From Pseudonocardia sp. MH-G8 (GTDB taxonomy: Bacteria; Actinomycetota; Actinomycetes; Mycobacteriales; Pseudonocardiaceae), in assembly GCF_002262885.1 (NCBI RefSeq), contig NZ_NKYF01000007.1, positions 124,001 through 188,000 of the forward strand: 64,000 nucleotides of DNA, in the 5' to 3' direction. Below, piece by piece: positions 1 through 8,458 of this stretch (its first letter is position 1; the number at the start of each line of letters is the position of its first letter). The notes beneath the pieces are model-generated. The model ran no database searches. It saw only the letters and a list, made by a program, of their open reading frames with translations, and was not told the DNA's origin. Made by a program: the position numbers and the translations under genes.

Positions 1-393
1 AGCGGTGACCTCGCCCGCCGGGACGCCGAGGGCTACTTCTACATCGTCGACCGCAGGAAGGACATGATCCTCACCGGCGGGGAGAACGTGTACTCCCGCG
101 AGGTCGAGGAGGTGCTGCACCAGCACCCGGCGGTGGCAGCGGCCGCGGTGGTCGGGGTGCCGGACGAGGTGTGGGGCGAGCGGGTGGTCGCGGTGATCGA
201 GCCGCTGGCCGGGCAGCGGCCCACCGGGGCCGAGATCCGCGAGTTCTGCGCGGGGCAGCTGGCCGGTTACAAGTGCCCCCGCCAGGTGCTGATCGTCGAC
301 GGGCTGCCGCGCAACACCGTCGGAAAGATCCTCAAGCGCGAGCTGCGGGCCCGGGTGCGCGACGCCGTTGACACGGCCGGGAGCCCCTCGTAG
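1..393 (+). CDS. Acyl-CoA synthetase (AMP-forming), C-terminal part, cut by window edge
   Basis: The reading frame is open from base 1 and ends at TAG 391-393, so about 130 C-terminal residues of an ANL-superfamily ligase are visible. The hinge motif DRRKDMILTGGENVY lies at residues 17-31 of the fragment. The C-terminal catalytic lysine motif RNTVGKILKREL is near the end. These enzymes activate a carboxylic acid as acyl-AMP and then acyl-CoA. The substrate cannot be read from this fragment. The gene precedes a set of acyl-CoA catabolic genes and a palindromic operator, so it is probably the last gene of an upstream transcription unit. The truncation is only the window edge. Confidence 0.9.
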   Translation, partial: SGDLARRDAEGYFYIVDRRKDMILTGGENVYSREVEEVLHQHPAVAAAAVVGVPDEVWGERVVAVIEPLAGQRPTGAEIREFCAGQLAGYKCPRQVLIVDGLPRNTVGKILKRELRARVRDAVDTAGSPS

Positions 394-397
394 CGTG

Positions 398-415
398 ACT
401 TAACGGTCGTTCAGT
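398..415. promoter_or_regulatory. Palindromic operator, copy 1 (acyl-CoA regulon)
   Basis: The 18-mer ACTTAACGGTCGTTCAGT matches its own reverse complement at 14 of 18 positions (core AACG-NN-CGTT). It ends 27 bp before the ATG of the SMP-30 gene. Closely similar 18-mers occur at 8405-8422 (15/18 identical) and 8459-8476 (13/18). The form suits a TetR-family dimer, but no regulator gene lies next to it. Confidence 0.55.
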
Positions 416-442
416 CAGGAGAGCGCGACGAAGGGCTCGAAC

Positions 443-1405
443 ATGGTCAGTGCCGACCCCACCGCCGGAACCCGGATGCGTCCTGTCGCCACGGGGCTGC
501 AGTTCCCCGAAGGACCGATCGCGCTGCGCGACGGCAGCGTCCTGCTCGTCGAGATCAAGCGCGGCACGCTCTCGCGCGTCGCGCCGGACGGGCGGGTGAG
601 CGTCGTGGCCGAGCTGGGCGGCGGTCCCAACGGCGCCGCGATCGGCCCCGACGGCGCCGCCTACGTCTGCAACAACGGCGGCTTCGAGTGGCACGAGCGG
701 AACGGGATCACCGCGCCGGGCCACCAGCCCGCCGACTACATCGGCGGCCGAATCCAGCGCGTCGTCCTCGACGGGCCGGGCGCCGGCACCGTCACCGACC
801 TCTACACCTCCTGCGACGGGCGGCCGCTGCGCGGTCCCAACGACATCGTGTTCGACGCGGACGGCGGCTTCTGGTTCACCGATCTGGGCAAGGGCCGGGC
901 GCGCGAGAGCGACACCGGCGCCCTCTACTACGCACGGCCCGACGGCTCGTCGATCACCGAGGTCGTGCACCCGCTCGTGCAGCCCAACGGGGTCGGCCTG
1001 TCCCCGGACGGATCGCGGGTCTACGTCGCCGAGACCGGGCCGGGCCGGGTCTGGTGCTGGGACGTCCCCACCCCGGGCCGCGTGCAACCGGCCGAGGGCG
1101 GCGTCGGGGCGGGCGGGGCGCGGCTGCTGCACGGGTTCGCCGGGTACCAGATGCTCGACTCGCTGGCCGTCGACGGTGCCGGCAACGTCTGCGTCGCCAC
1201 CCTGATCACCGGCGCGGTGAGCGTGCTCGCGCCGGACGGCACGCTGCTGCGGCAGGTGCCGGTCCCGGAACCCGACCCGTTCGTCACCAACATCTGCTTC
1301 GCCGGGGCCGACTCCCGCACCGCCTACGTCACCTCGTCCGGGCGGGGGGTCCTCTACGCCCTGGGGTGGGCCGGCGCGGGCCTCGACCTGGCGTTCACGG
1401 TATGA
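443..1405 (+). CDS. SMP-30/gluconolactonase-family lactonase-like protein
   Basis: A 320-residue six-bladed beta-propeller protein of the SMP-30/gluconolactonase/LRE family. Metal-site signatures are FPEGP (Glu23), GPNDIVFD (Asn133) and the later LDSLAVD; NGVGLSPDGSRVYVAET is a typical blade. Characterised members hydrolyse lactones using a divalent metal. ATG 443 follows a weak GAAGG. The stop overlaps the next start by 4 bp (ATGA), so translation is probably coupled to the acyl-CoA ligase. Beside a ligase and an APH-like kinase, a role in opening a lactone to a hydroxy acid is plausible but inferred. Confidence 0.85.
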   Translation: MVSADPTAGTRMRPVATGLQFPEGPIALRDGSVLLVEIKRGTLSRVAPDGRVSVVAELGGGPNGAAIGPDGAAYVCNNGGFEWHERNGITAPGHQPADYIGGRIQRVVLDGPGAGTVTDLYTSCDGRPLRGPNDIVFDADGGFWFTDLGKGRARESDTGALYYARPDGSSITEVVHPLVQPNGVGLSPDGSRVYVAETGPGRVWCWDVPTPGRVQPAEGGVGAGGARLLHGFAGYQMLDSLAVDGAGNVCVATLITGAVSVLAPDGTLLRQVPVPEPDPFVTNICFAGADSRTAYVTSSGRGVLYALGWAGAGLDLAFTV

Positions 1406-3147
1406 GCGCGCCCGGGAGCAGCACGGCCGTGAGCCCGCGGGCGGCGCTCACCGCCCGGTTCACCGCGCCGGGCGCCGAGTTCGAGGTCGTCGACCGCGTG
1501 GTGCGGGGCATCCCGATGCGCGTCTACTCCGGCGGCCCGCAGACCCTGCGCGAGGTGCTGCGGGAGAGCGCGGCGTTCGGGGACCGCACCTACCAGGTGT
1601 ACGGCACGCAGCGCTGGACCTTCGCCGAGCACCTGCGGCAGACGGCCGGGCTCGCGCACCGCCTGACGGGGGAGTTCGGGCTGCGCAAGGGCGACCGTCT
1701 CGCGGTCACGATGCGCAACTACCCGGAGTGGCCGACGGTGTTCTTCGCCGCCCAGGCCGTCGGTGTCGTCGTGGTGCCGCTCAACGCGTGGTGGTCGGCC
1801 GCCGAGCTGCGCTACGCGCTGGCCGACTCCGGGGCGCGGCTCGTGGTGGCCGACGCGGAGCGCGCGGCGCTGATCGCCCCGCAGCTGCCCGAGCTCGGCG
1901 GGATCCCGCTGATCGAGGTGCGGGGCGGGGAGCGGCCGGTGCCCGGTGCGCGGCGATGGGCCGACCTCCTCGCCGCGCTCGACCCCCACGCGACGCTGCC
2001 CGACGCGGACGTGGAGCCCGACGACGACGCCACCATCCTCTACACCTCCGGCACGACCGGCCGGCCCAAGGGCGCGATCGGTACCCACCGCAACCACTGC
2101 ACGAACGTCCGCAACACCCGGCTCGGCGCCTACGTCGGCGCCACGATCGCGAACGGCGGCGTGCCGCCCGTCCCCGACCCGGACGCCCCGCAGCAGGGCG
2201 GGCTGTGCACGTTCCCGCTGTTCCACATCGCCGGGATCACCAGCCTCTGCTACTCCCTGCACGCGGGGGCGAAGCTCGGCACGCAGTACAGGTGGGACCG
2301 GGCCGAGGCCATCGAGCTGGTCCGCCGCGAGTCGCTCACCAGCGTCTCCGGGGTGCCGACGGTGATGCGCCAGCTCGTCGAGGACGCGAGCGCCGACCCG
2401 CAGCGGGTCGCGACGCTCGCCGGGATCAGCATGGGCGGCACGCCGGTGCCCCCGGACCTGATCGGACGCATCGACGCGGGCCTGGCCTCGCTCGTCGCGC
2501 CCGCCAACGGCTACGGCCTCACCGAGACCACCTCGGCCGTCGTGTCCAACAGCGGCGCCGACTACGTGAGCCACCCCGACAGCGTCGGGCGCTGCGTGCC
2601 GGGCGCGGACGTGCGCGTCGTCGACCCGGCGACCGGGGAGGACGCCGCCGGCGGCGAGGTCGGCGAGCTGTGGTTCCGGGGCCCGAACATCGTCCGCGGC
2701 TACTGGAACAACCCGGAGGCCACCGCGGCGTCGTTCACCGACGGCTGGTTCCACACCGGCGACCTGGGGCGCGTGCGCGACGGCTGGGTGTACGTCGTGG
2801 ACCGGATGAAGGACGTGGTGATCCGCGGCGGAGAGAACATCTACTGCGCCGAGGTCGAGGCCGCGCTGTTCGAGCACCCGGCGGTCGGGGACGTCGCGAT
2901 CGTCGGCGTCCCGCACGAGTCGCTGGGGGAGGAGGCCGTGGCCGTCGTCCACCTGCGGTCCGGCACGCCCGGCCCGGACGTGGCCGACGCGCTGCGCCGC
3001 CACGTCGGCGAGCGCCTGGCGTCGTTCAAGGTGCCCGCGTACGTGGTGTTCCGCGACGAGCCGCTGCCGCGGACCTCGAGCGGGAAGGTGCTCAAACGCG
3101 ATCTCCGCGGCCCGGTCGCCGCGCAGCTGAGGGGGGCAGAGGCGTGA
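1402..3147 (+). CDS. Acyl-CoA synthetase (AMP-forming)
   Basis: A complete 581-residue ANL ligase. The start is ATG 1402, overlapping the previous stop; the open frame upstream of it is antisense shadow. The P-loop LYTSGTTGRPKGAIG begins at about residue 213. YGLTETTSAV follows near 370, the hinge DRMKDVVIRGGENIY near 470, and the catalytic lysine is K562 in RTSSGKVLKRDL. It should convert a free acid, ATP and CoA to acyl-CoA, AMP and PPi. It is flanked by a lactonase-like gene and an enoyl-CoA hydratase, with which it overlaps by 4 bp, so it probably supplies the CoA ester for this operon. Confidence 0.92.
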   Translation: MSAPGSSTAVSPRAALTARFTAPGAEFEVVDRVVRGIPMRVYSGGPQTLREVLRESAAFGDRTYQVYGTQRWTFAEHLRQTAGLAHRLTGEFGLRKGDRLAVTMRNYPEWPTVFFAAQAVGVVVVPLNAWWSAAELRYALADSGARLVVADAERAALIAPQLPELGGIPLIEVRGGERPVPGARRWADLLAALDPHATLPDADVEPDDDATILYTSGTTGRPKGAIGTHRNHCTNVRNTRLGAYVGATIANGGVPPVPDPDAPQQGGLCTFPLFHIAGITSLCYSLHAGAKLGTQYRWDRAEAIELVRRESLTSVSGVPTVMRQLVEDASADPQRVATLAGISMGGTPVPPDLIGRIDAGLASLVAPANGYGLTETTSAVVSNSGADYVSHPDSVGRCVPGADVRVVDPATGEDAAGGEVGELWFRGPNIVRGYWNNPEATAASFTDGWFHTGDLGRVRDGWVYVVDRMKDVVIRGGENIYCAEVEAALFEHPAVGDVAIVGVPHESLGEEAVAVVHLRSGTPGPDVADALRRHVGERLASFKVPAYVVFRDEPLPRTSSGKVLKRDLRGPVAAQLRGAEA

Positions 3148-3905
3148 GCGACGTCCGCTACGAGGTCGACGGCCACGTCGGCGTGGTGACGCTGGACCGG
3201 CCGGACGTGCACAACGCCCTGCGGCGGCGCACCTACGACGAGCTCACCGAGCTCGTGCACACCACCACCGCGCGGGTGCTCGTGATCACCGGCGCCGGCC
3301 GCTCGTTCTGCTCCGGCGACGACGTGCGCGACCTGATGGGCGGCGGCGAGGGCGCCCCGCCGCGGCCGGCACCGCGACTCACGCCGGCCGCGGGAGCGCT
3401 GCTGCAGACCGACGTGCCGGTCATCGCCGCGGTCAACGGGCCCGCCGTCGGATGGGGCATGGAGCTCGCGCTGATGGCCGACCTGCGGATCGCGGGTCGG
3501 CGCGCGAAGTTCGGCGAGCTGTTCGTCAAGCGCGGGCTGTGCAGCGACGTGGCGGGCATCGCGCGGCTGGCCCAGCTGGTGGGCCGGGAGCGGGCGGCGG
3601 AGCTGCTGTTCACCGGCGAGGTGATCGACGCCGAGCGGGCCGAGCGGATCGGGCTGGTGGGCCGCGTGGTCGACGACGACCAGCTGCTGCCCGCCGCGCT
3701 GGAACGGGCCCGCGCGATCGCGGCCAACCCGCCGCTCGCCGTCGCCGCGCTCAAGCGTGGGCTGCGCCGGGCTCTGGACCCGGACTGGAGCGACCTGGGG
3801 ACGTGGGTGAGCAGCACGCTCGGCGAGCTGTTCGCCACCGAGGACCACCGCGAGGGTGTGCGGTCGTTCCTGGAGAAGCGGGAGCCGCAGTATGTCGGTC
3901 GGTGA
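3144..3905 (+). CDS. Enoyl-CoA hydratase/isomerase (crotonase family)
   Basis: A 253-residue crotonase-fold protein with GTG start at 3144, overlapping the ligase stop by 4 bp. Oxyanion-hole elements are TGAGRSFCSGDD (near 47-58) and AAVNGPAVGWGMELAL (near 97-112). The usual Glu of the second active-site loop is replaced in FVKRGLCSDVAG, so it may not be a classical hydratase; isomerase or hydrolase activity is possible. The gene overlaps the following kinase gene by 14 bp. Confidence 0.88.
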   Translation: MSDVRYEVDGHVGVVTLDRPDVHNALRRRTYDELTELVHTTTARVLVITGAGRSFCSGDDVRDLMGGGEGAPPRPAPRLTPAAGALLQTDVPVIAAVNGPAVGWGMELALMADLRIAGRRAKFGELFVKRGLCSDVAGIARLAQLVGRERAAELLFTGEVIDAERAERIGLVGRVVDDDQLLPAALERARAIAANPPLAVAALKRGLRRALDPDWSDLGTWVSSTLGELFATEDHREGVRSFLEKREPQYVGR

Positions 3906-4959
3906 GGACACGCACCTCGCGGGCGTCGACCGGGCGCGGGTGGTGACCTGGCTGGCCGCGCACGTCGACGGCCTCGTCGCGCCGGTGGAGTTCACGCCGG
4001 CGTCCGGCGGCCGGTCCAACCTCACCTACCGGATCACCGACGCCGCAGGCCGCGGCTACGCGCTGCGCCGCCCCCCGATGGGCGGCGTGCTGGCGACCGC
4101 GCACGACATGAGCCGGGAATGGCGGTTCATCTCGGCGCTCGCGCCCACCGCCGTCCCGGTGGCGCCGCCGCTGGCCTACTGCGCCGACCCCGGCGTCACC
4201 GGTGCGGAGTTCTACGTCATGGGGTACGTCGACGGGCGGGTGCTCGCCGACCACGACGCCGGCGTGGCCCTGGGTGCTGCGGCGTGCGCCCGCGCCGGGG
4301 AGCACCTGGTCGAGGTGCTCGTGGCGCTGCACGCGCTCGACCCGGCCGAGGTCGGCCTGGGCGACCTGGTGCGCCGCACCGGCTACGTCGAGCGGCAGCT
4401 GCGGCGCTGGCACACCCAGCTGCACGCCTCGGCGGCACAGCTGCCCGCGCCGGCGACCGAGGTGGCGCTGCTCGACGAGGTGCACGACCTGCTCGTTGCG
4501 CACGCGCCGCGGCAGAGCACGGGCATCGTCCACGGCGACTACCGCCCGGGCAACATGGCCTTCGGTGCGGACGGCACGGTCCGGGCGGTGTTCGACTGGG
4601 AGCTCGCCACCACGGGTGACCCGCTGGCCGACCTGGGGTGGCTGGCGTCGAGCTGGCAGGACCCGGGGGAGGAGACCGCGGCGACCACGCCGGGCCCGAG
4701 CACCGCGCCCGGATCCCCGCGCCGCACCGAACTGGTGCAGCGCTACGCGCGCCTGTCCGGCCGCGACGTGTCGAACCTGCCGTACTGGGTGGCGTTCTCG
4801 CATTGGCGCTCGGCGTGCATCGGGGCCGGGGTGCAGGCCCGCTACCTGGCGGGGCACATGGCCGACGACGGCTACCTGGCCGAGGCACGGGCGCGGGCCG
4901 AGCAGGGCGCGCGGCTCGGCGAGGCCGCCCGCGACGCGCTACGTCAACTGGGGATCTGA
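3892..4959 (+). CDS. APH/ACAD10-type phosphotransferase
   Basis: A 355-residue aminoglycoside-phosphotransferase-fold kinase. The catalytic loop HGDYRPGN starts at H214 and the metal motif DWELATTGDPLADLG starts at D235; both are intact. I chose ATG 3892; an earlier in-frame ATG at 3856 lies deeper inside the hydratase gene. Homologues are the N-terminal domain of mammalian ACAD10/11 and LvaA of the levulinate pathway, which phosphorylate the 4-hydroxyl of 4-hydroxyacyl-CoA. Its position between an acyl-CoA ligase and an acyl-CoA dehydrogenase fits that role. The substrate is not proven by sequence, but antibiotic resistance is unlikely in this context. Confidence 0.85.
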   Translation: MSVGEDTHLAGVDRARVVTWLAAHVDGLVAPVEFTPASGGRSNLTYRITDAAGRGYALRRPPMGGVLATAHDMSREWRFISALAPTAVPVAPPLAYCADPGVTGAEFYVMGYVDGRVLADHDAGVALGAAACARAGEHLVEVLVALHALDPAEVGLGDLVRRTGYVERQLRRWHTQLHASAAQLPAPATEVALLDEVHDLLVAHAPRQSTGIVHGDYRPGNMAFGADGTVRAVFDWELATTGDPLADLGWLASSWQDPGEETAATTPGPSTAPGSPRRTELVQRYARLSGRDVSNLPYWVAFSHWRSACIGAGVQARYLAGHMADDGYLAEARARAEQGARLGEAARDALRQLGI

Positions 4960-4971
4960 GGAAGGAACCGC

Positions 4972-6258
4972 ATGGCCTGGGATTTCTCGACCGAGCCGGA
5001 GTTCGAGGAGAAGCTCGAGTGGATGCGCGGGTTCGTCCGCGAGGAGATCATCCCGCTCGAGACGCTCGACCTGGACGGGCCCGCGCTCGCGCGGGCCACC
5101 GAGCCGATGAAGGAGGAGGTCAGAGCGCGCGGGCTGTGGGCGGCGCACCTGCCCCCGGAGCTGGGAGGCAAGGGGTTCGGCCAGGTCAGGCTGGGCCTGA
5201 TGCACGAGATCCTCGGCCAGTGCGCGTACGCACCCGCGGTCTTCGGCAACAACGCGCCCGACTCCGGCAACGCCGAGCTGCTCGCCGTCGGCGCGAACGA
5301 GGAACAGAAGCGCAGGTGGATGCAGCCACTGCTCGACGGGACGCTGCGCAGCGCGTTCTCGATGACCGAGCCGGGGGCGGGCGCGGACCCGACGCTGCTC
5401 ACCACGCGCGCGGAGCGCGTCGGCGACGAGTACGTGGTGAACGGGCACAAGTGGTTCACCTCGAACGGTTCGGTGGCCGACTTCCTCATCCTCATGGCCG
5501 TCACCAACCCCGACGGCCCACCGCGGCGCCGGGCGTCGATGTTCGTGGTGCCCGCGGACAGCCCGGGCGTGGACATCCTGCGCGACGTTCCCACGATGGG
5601 CGACCCGCACGAGCACCCGGGCCGGCCCGGTGGCCACGCCGAGATCATCTACCGGGATGTGCGCGTGCCGGTGGAGAACCTGATCGGCAACGAGGGTGAG
5701 GGCTTCCTGCTCGCCCAGAAGCGCCTCGGCCCGGGCCGCATCCACCACTGCATGCGCTGGCTCGGCCAGTCGAAGCGAGCCTTCGACATGCTGTGCGAGC
5801 GCGCGGTGTCGCGGTACACGCACGGTTCGGTCCTGGCCGACAAGCAGATGGTGCAGGACTGGATCGCCACCTCGGCCGCCGAGATGACCGCGGCCCGGCT
5901 GATGACGCTGCAGGCCGCCTGGAAGATGGACCAGGGCGGCACGGCCGCGGCCCTCACCGACATCGCGATGATCAAGTTCTACGGCGCCACCGTGCTCTAC
6001 AACGTGATCGACCGCGCCGTCCAGGTGCACGGCTCGCTCGGCTACACCACCGACCTGCCGCTGGAGTCGATGTACCGCCACGCCCGCGCCGCCCGCATCT
6101 ACGACGGTCCGGACGAGGTCCACAAGGTCACGGTGGCGCGCCGCGTCCTGAAGGACTACGAGCCCCGGGAGGTGCCGACCGAGCACGTGCCGACGAGGCG
6201 GGAGTCGGCGCGGACGAAGTTCGCCCACCTCCTGGACGCGGCGTCGGTAGGAGCCTGA
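4972..6258 (+). CDS. Acyl-CoA dehydrogenase (ACAD10/11- or LvaC-like by context)
   Basis: A 428-residue flavoprotein with start ATG 4972, 12 bp after the kinase gene and preceded by GAGGAAGGA. The FAD/substrate region FSMTEPGAGADPTLL and the C-terminal VHGSLGYTTDLPLESMYRHA and RIYDGPDEVHK blocks are typical of ACADs. Right after an APH-type kinase, it matches the kinase/ACAD pairs that remove a phosphorylated 4-hydroxyl from acyl-CoA. A conventional alpha,beta-dehydrogenation role remains possible. Confidence 0.9.
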   Translation: MAWDFSTEPEFEEKLEWMRGFVREEIIPLETLDLDGPALARATEPMKEEVRARGLWAAHLPPELGGKGFGQVRLGLMHEILGQCAYAPAVFGNNAPDSGNAELLAVGANEEQKRRWMQPLLDGTLRSAFSMTEPGAGADPTLLTTRAERVGDEYVVNGHKWFTSNGSVADFLILMAVTNPDGPPRRRASMFVVPADSPGVDILRDVPTMGDPHEHPGRPGGHAEIIYRDVRVPVENLIGNEGEGFLLAQKRLGPGRIHHCMRWLGQSKRAFDMLCERAVSRYTHGSVLADKQMVQDWIATSAAEMTAARLMTLQAAWKMDQGGTAAALTDIAMIKFYGATVLYNVIDRAVQVHGSLGYTTDLPLESMYRHARAARIYDGPDEVHKVTVARRVLKDYEPREVPTEHVPTRRESARTKFAHLLDAASVGA

Positions 6259-6262
6259 GGGT

Positions 6263-6334
6263 CACTCCGCACATCCAGCTGCCACTTCGCACAGGGCCCG
6301 CCTTAGGCGAAGTGACCACTGGGTGTGCGGAGTG
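6263..6334. repeat. Long imperfect inverted repeat inside the operon
   Basis: Two 28-base arms (6263-6290 and 6307-6334) are complementary at 24 of 28 positions around a 16-base loop. The arms begin CACTCCGCAC and end CACTTCGC. It sits in the only sizeable gap (163 bp) of the operon, between the ACAD and the SDR. It has no U-tract. It could be an attenuator, an mRNA-processing hairpin or a small palindromic repeat. Confidence 0.7.
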
Positions 6335-6421
6335 GCGCTTGCGGCGCCTCCCCCCTTCTGCCACACCCGTTGCACCCACGTCATGGACGTCTGCCGTGAC
6401 TGCCACCTGAGGAGTTGATCC

Positions 6422-7186
6422 GTGGAGATCGCCGACACGACCACCCTGCTCACCGGCGGGGCCTCCGGTCTCGGCCTGGCCACCGCACGCCGGCTCGTCG
6501 ACGCCGGCGGCCGCGTGGTGATCGCCGACCTGCCGACGTCCTCGGGTGCGGAGGCGGCCAAGGAGCTCGGCTCCGCTGCCACGTTCGTCGCGGCCGACAT
6601 CACCGACCCGGACCAGGTCGAGGCCGCGCTGGACGCCGTCGCCGAGACCGGCGAGCTGCGCGCCGTCGTGCACACCGCGGGCAGCGGGCGCGCCCAGCGC
6701 ACGGTCGACCGCGACGGCAACCCGGCGAGCCTGGAGTGGTTCACGCAGATCGTGAACCTCAACCTGATCGGCTCGTTCAACGTGCTGCGCCTCGCCGCGG
6801 CCCGGATGGCCCGCCTGGAGCCGATCGGGGAGGAGCGCGGCGTGGTCGTGATGACGGCGTCGATCGCCGCGTTCGACGGGCAGATCGGGCAGGCGTCCTA
6901 CTCCGCGTCGAAGGCCGGGGTGGTGGGTCTGACGCTCGTGGCGGCCCGTGACCTGGCCAGCCGCAAGATCCGCGTGTGCACCATCGCGCCGGGCCTGTTC
7001 GACACACCGCTGCTCGGGCGGATGGAGGAGGACAAGAAGGCGGCACTGGGTGCGCAGGTGCCGAACCCGCCGCGGCTCGGGCAGCCCGACGAGTACGCGC
7101 GCCTGGCGGTGCAGATCGTGGAGAACCCGATGTTGAACGGCGAGACGATCCGCCTGGACGGCGCCCTGCGCATGGCCCCGCGCTGA
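6422..7186 (+). CDS. SDR 3-hydroxyacyl-CoA dehydrogenase (HSD10/type 2-like)
   Basis: A 254-residue classical short-chain dehydrogenase with GTG start 6422 preceded by GAGGAG. The NAD site GGASGLGLAT is at residues 12-21 and the catalytic pair is Y160/K164 in YSASK. The features resemble the type 2 3-hydroxyacyl-CoA dehydrogenases, which oxidise 3-hydroxyacyl-CoA to 3-ketoacyl-CoA. It is the last gene of the plus-strand operon and converges on the thiolase that would use its product. Confidence 0.85.
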   Translation: MEIADTTTLLTGGASGLGLATARRLVDAGGRVVIADLPTSSGAEAAKELGSAATFVAADITDPDQVEAALDAVAETGELRAVVHTAGSGRAQRTVDRDGNPASLEWFTQIVNLNLIGSFNVLRLAAARMARLEPIGEERGVVVMTASIAAFDGQIGQASYSASKAGVVGLTLVAARDLASRKIRVCTIAPGLFDTPLLGRMEEDKKAALGAQVPNPPRLGQPDEYARLAVQIVENPMLNGETIRLDGALRMAPR

Positions 7187-7187
7187 C

Positions 7188-7240
7188 CGTACGAACGGTC
7201 CTTTCGTCCGATTGGTCCGGACGAAAGGACCGTTCGTACG
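7188..7240. terminator. Perfect hairpin between convergent genes
   Basis: Perfect 23-base arms (7188-7210 and 7218-7240) flank a 7-base loop. The hairpin fills the whole 54-bp gap between the SDR stop (7186) and the thiolase stop (7241). The core of the arm is GAACGGTCCTTTCGTCCG. A bidirectional terminator is the simplest reading. Confidence 0.85.
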
Positions 7241-8383
7241 TCAGACGCGTTCGAGGATCGTGGCGTTGGCCTGGCCGCCGCCCTCGCACATCGTCTGCAG
7301 GCCGTAGCGGCCGCCGGTGCGCTGCAGTTCGTGCACGAGCTTGGTGGCCAGGATGGCCCCGGTGGCGCCGAGGGGGTGGCCCAGTGCGATGGCGCCGCCG
7401 TTGACGTTGGTCCTGTCCAGGTCGGCGCCGGTTTCCTGGGCCCAGGCCAGCGGGACCGGGGCGAAGGCCTCGTTGACCTCGAACAGGTCGATGTCGTCGA
7501 TGGCGAGGCCGGAGCGGGCGAGCGCGGCCTGGGTGGCGGGGATGGGGCCGGTGAGCATGTAGACCGGGTCGTCGCCGACGACGCTGAGGGTGTGCACCCG
7601 GGCGAGGGGGGTGAGCCCGTGGGTGCGCACCGCTTGCTCGGAGGCCACGAGCAGGGCGGCGGCGCCCACCGACATCTGGCTGGCGACGGCGGCGGTGATC
7701 TCCCAGCCCTCGCGCAGCGGCTTGAGACCGGCCATCGATTCGAGCGAGGTGTCGCGGCGGGCGCCTTCGTCGGTGTCGGCGCCGGCGATCGGGGCGATCT
7801 GTCCGGTGAAGCGGCCCTCGTCGATGGCGCGGATCGCGCGGCGGTGGCTCTCCAGCGACAGGCGTTCGAGCTCGGCGCGGTCGTAGCCCCACTTCTCGCA
7901 GATCAGCTGGGCGCCGCGGAACTGGGAGATCTCCTGGTCGCCGTAGCGTTCGGCCCAGCCCTCGCCGCGGGGGGACGCGCCGAGTTCCTTGATCACCGAG
8001 GCGTTGGCGCCCATGGGCACCATGGCCATGTTCTCCACGCCGGCGGCGACGACGAGGTCCTGGGTGCCGGACAGGACGGCTTGGGCGGCGAAGTGCAGGG
8101 CCTGCTGCGAGGAGCCGCACTGCCGGTCGACGGTCACGCCGGGCACGCTCTGGGGCAGCCCGGCGGAGAGCCAGGCGGTGCGCGCGATGTCGCCGGCCTG
8201 CGGGCCGAGCTGGATGACGCATCCCATGATCACGTCTTCGACCGCGGACGGGTCGAGGCCGGTGCGGGTCATGAGTTCGCGCAGGACGTGCGCTCCGAGG
8301 TCGGCGGGATGCACGCCGGCCAGGGCGCCCTTGCGGGTGCCGACGGGTGTGCGGACGGCGCCGACGATGTAAGCCTCAGCCAC
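7241..8383 (-). CDS. Acetyl-CoA acyltransferase (thiolase)
   Basis: A 380-residue thiolase. The nucleophile is C89 in VDRQCGSSQQAL. The C-terminal GHPLGATG supplies His and MCEGGGQANATI the second Cys, so the active site is complete. It should cleave 3-ketoacyl-CoA with CoA in the last step of beta-oxidation. It is transcribed away from the ACAD operon at 8517. The shared 133-bp divergent region holds two copies of the regulon palindrome. Confidence 0.93.
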   Translation of the reverse strand: MAEAYIVGAVRTPVGTRKGALAGVHPADLGAHVLRELMTRTGLDPSAVEDVIMGCVIQLGPQAGDIARTAWLSAGLPQSVPGVTVDRQCGSSQQALHFAAQAVLSGTQDLVVAAGVENMAMVPMGANASVIKELGASPRGEGWAERYGDQEISQFRGAQLICEKWGYDRAELERLSLESHRRAIRAIDEGRFTGQIAPIAGADTDEGARRDTSLESMAGLKPLREGWEITAAVASQMSVGAAALLVASEQAVRTHGLTPLARVHTLSVVGDDPVYMLTGPIPATQAALARSGLAIDDIDLFEVNEAFAPVPLAWAQETGADLDRTNVNGGAIALGHPLGATGAILATKLVHELQRTGGRYGLQTMCEGGGQANATILERV

Positions 8384-8404
8384 GGATGTCCCCTTCGTCG
8401 CGGA

Positions 8405-8422
8405 TCTTAACGATCGTACAGT
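8405..8422. promoter_or_regulatory. Palindromic operator, copy 2 (acyl-CoA regulon)
   Basis: The 18-mer TCTTAACGATCGTACAGT lies 22 bp upstream of the thiolase start and agrees with the site at 398-415 at 15 of 18 positions. The core ACGATCGT is a perfect palindrome. Confidence 0.55.
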
Positions 8423-8458
8423 CTGGAGCCCGTGATCGGCAGAGTTCGGAGGTTGTCA

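Noticed and set aside
332-1132. Long minus-strand open frame opposite the SMP-30 gene
   Set aside because: Typical GC-rich antisense shadow: low-complexity Arg/Ala/Pro composition and no motif. The plus strand has clear family signatures.
3892-4959. Aminoglycoside resistance kinase
   Set aside because: The fold is APH, but the setting between ligase, crotonase and ACAD genes fits the acyl-CoA kinase group.
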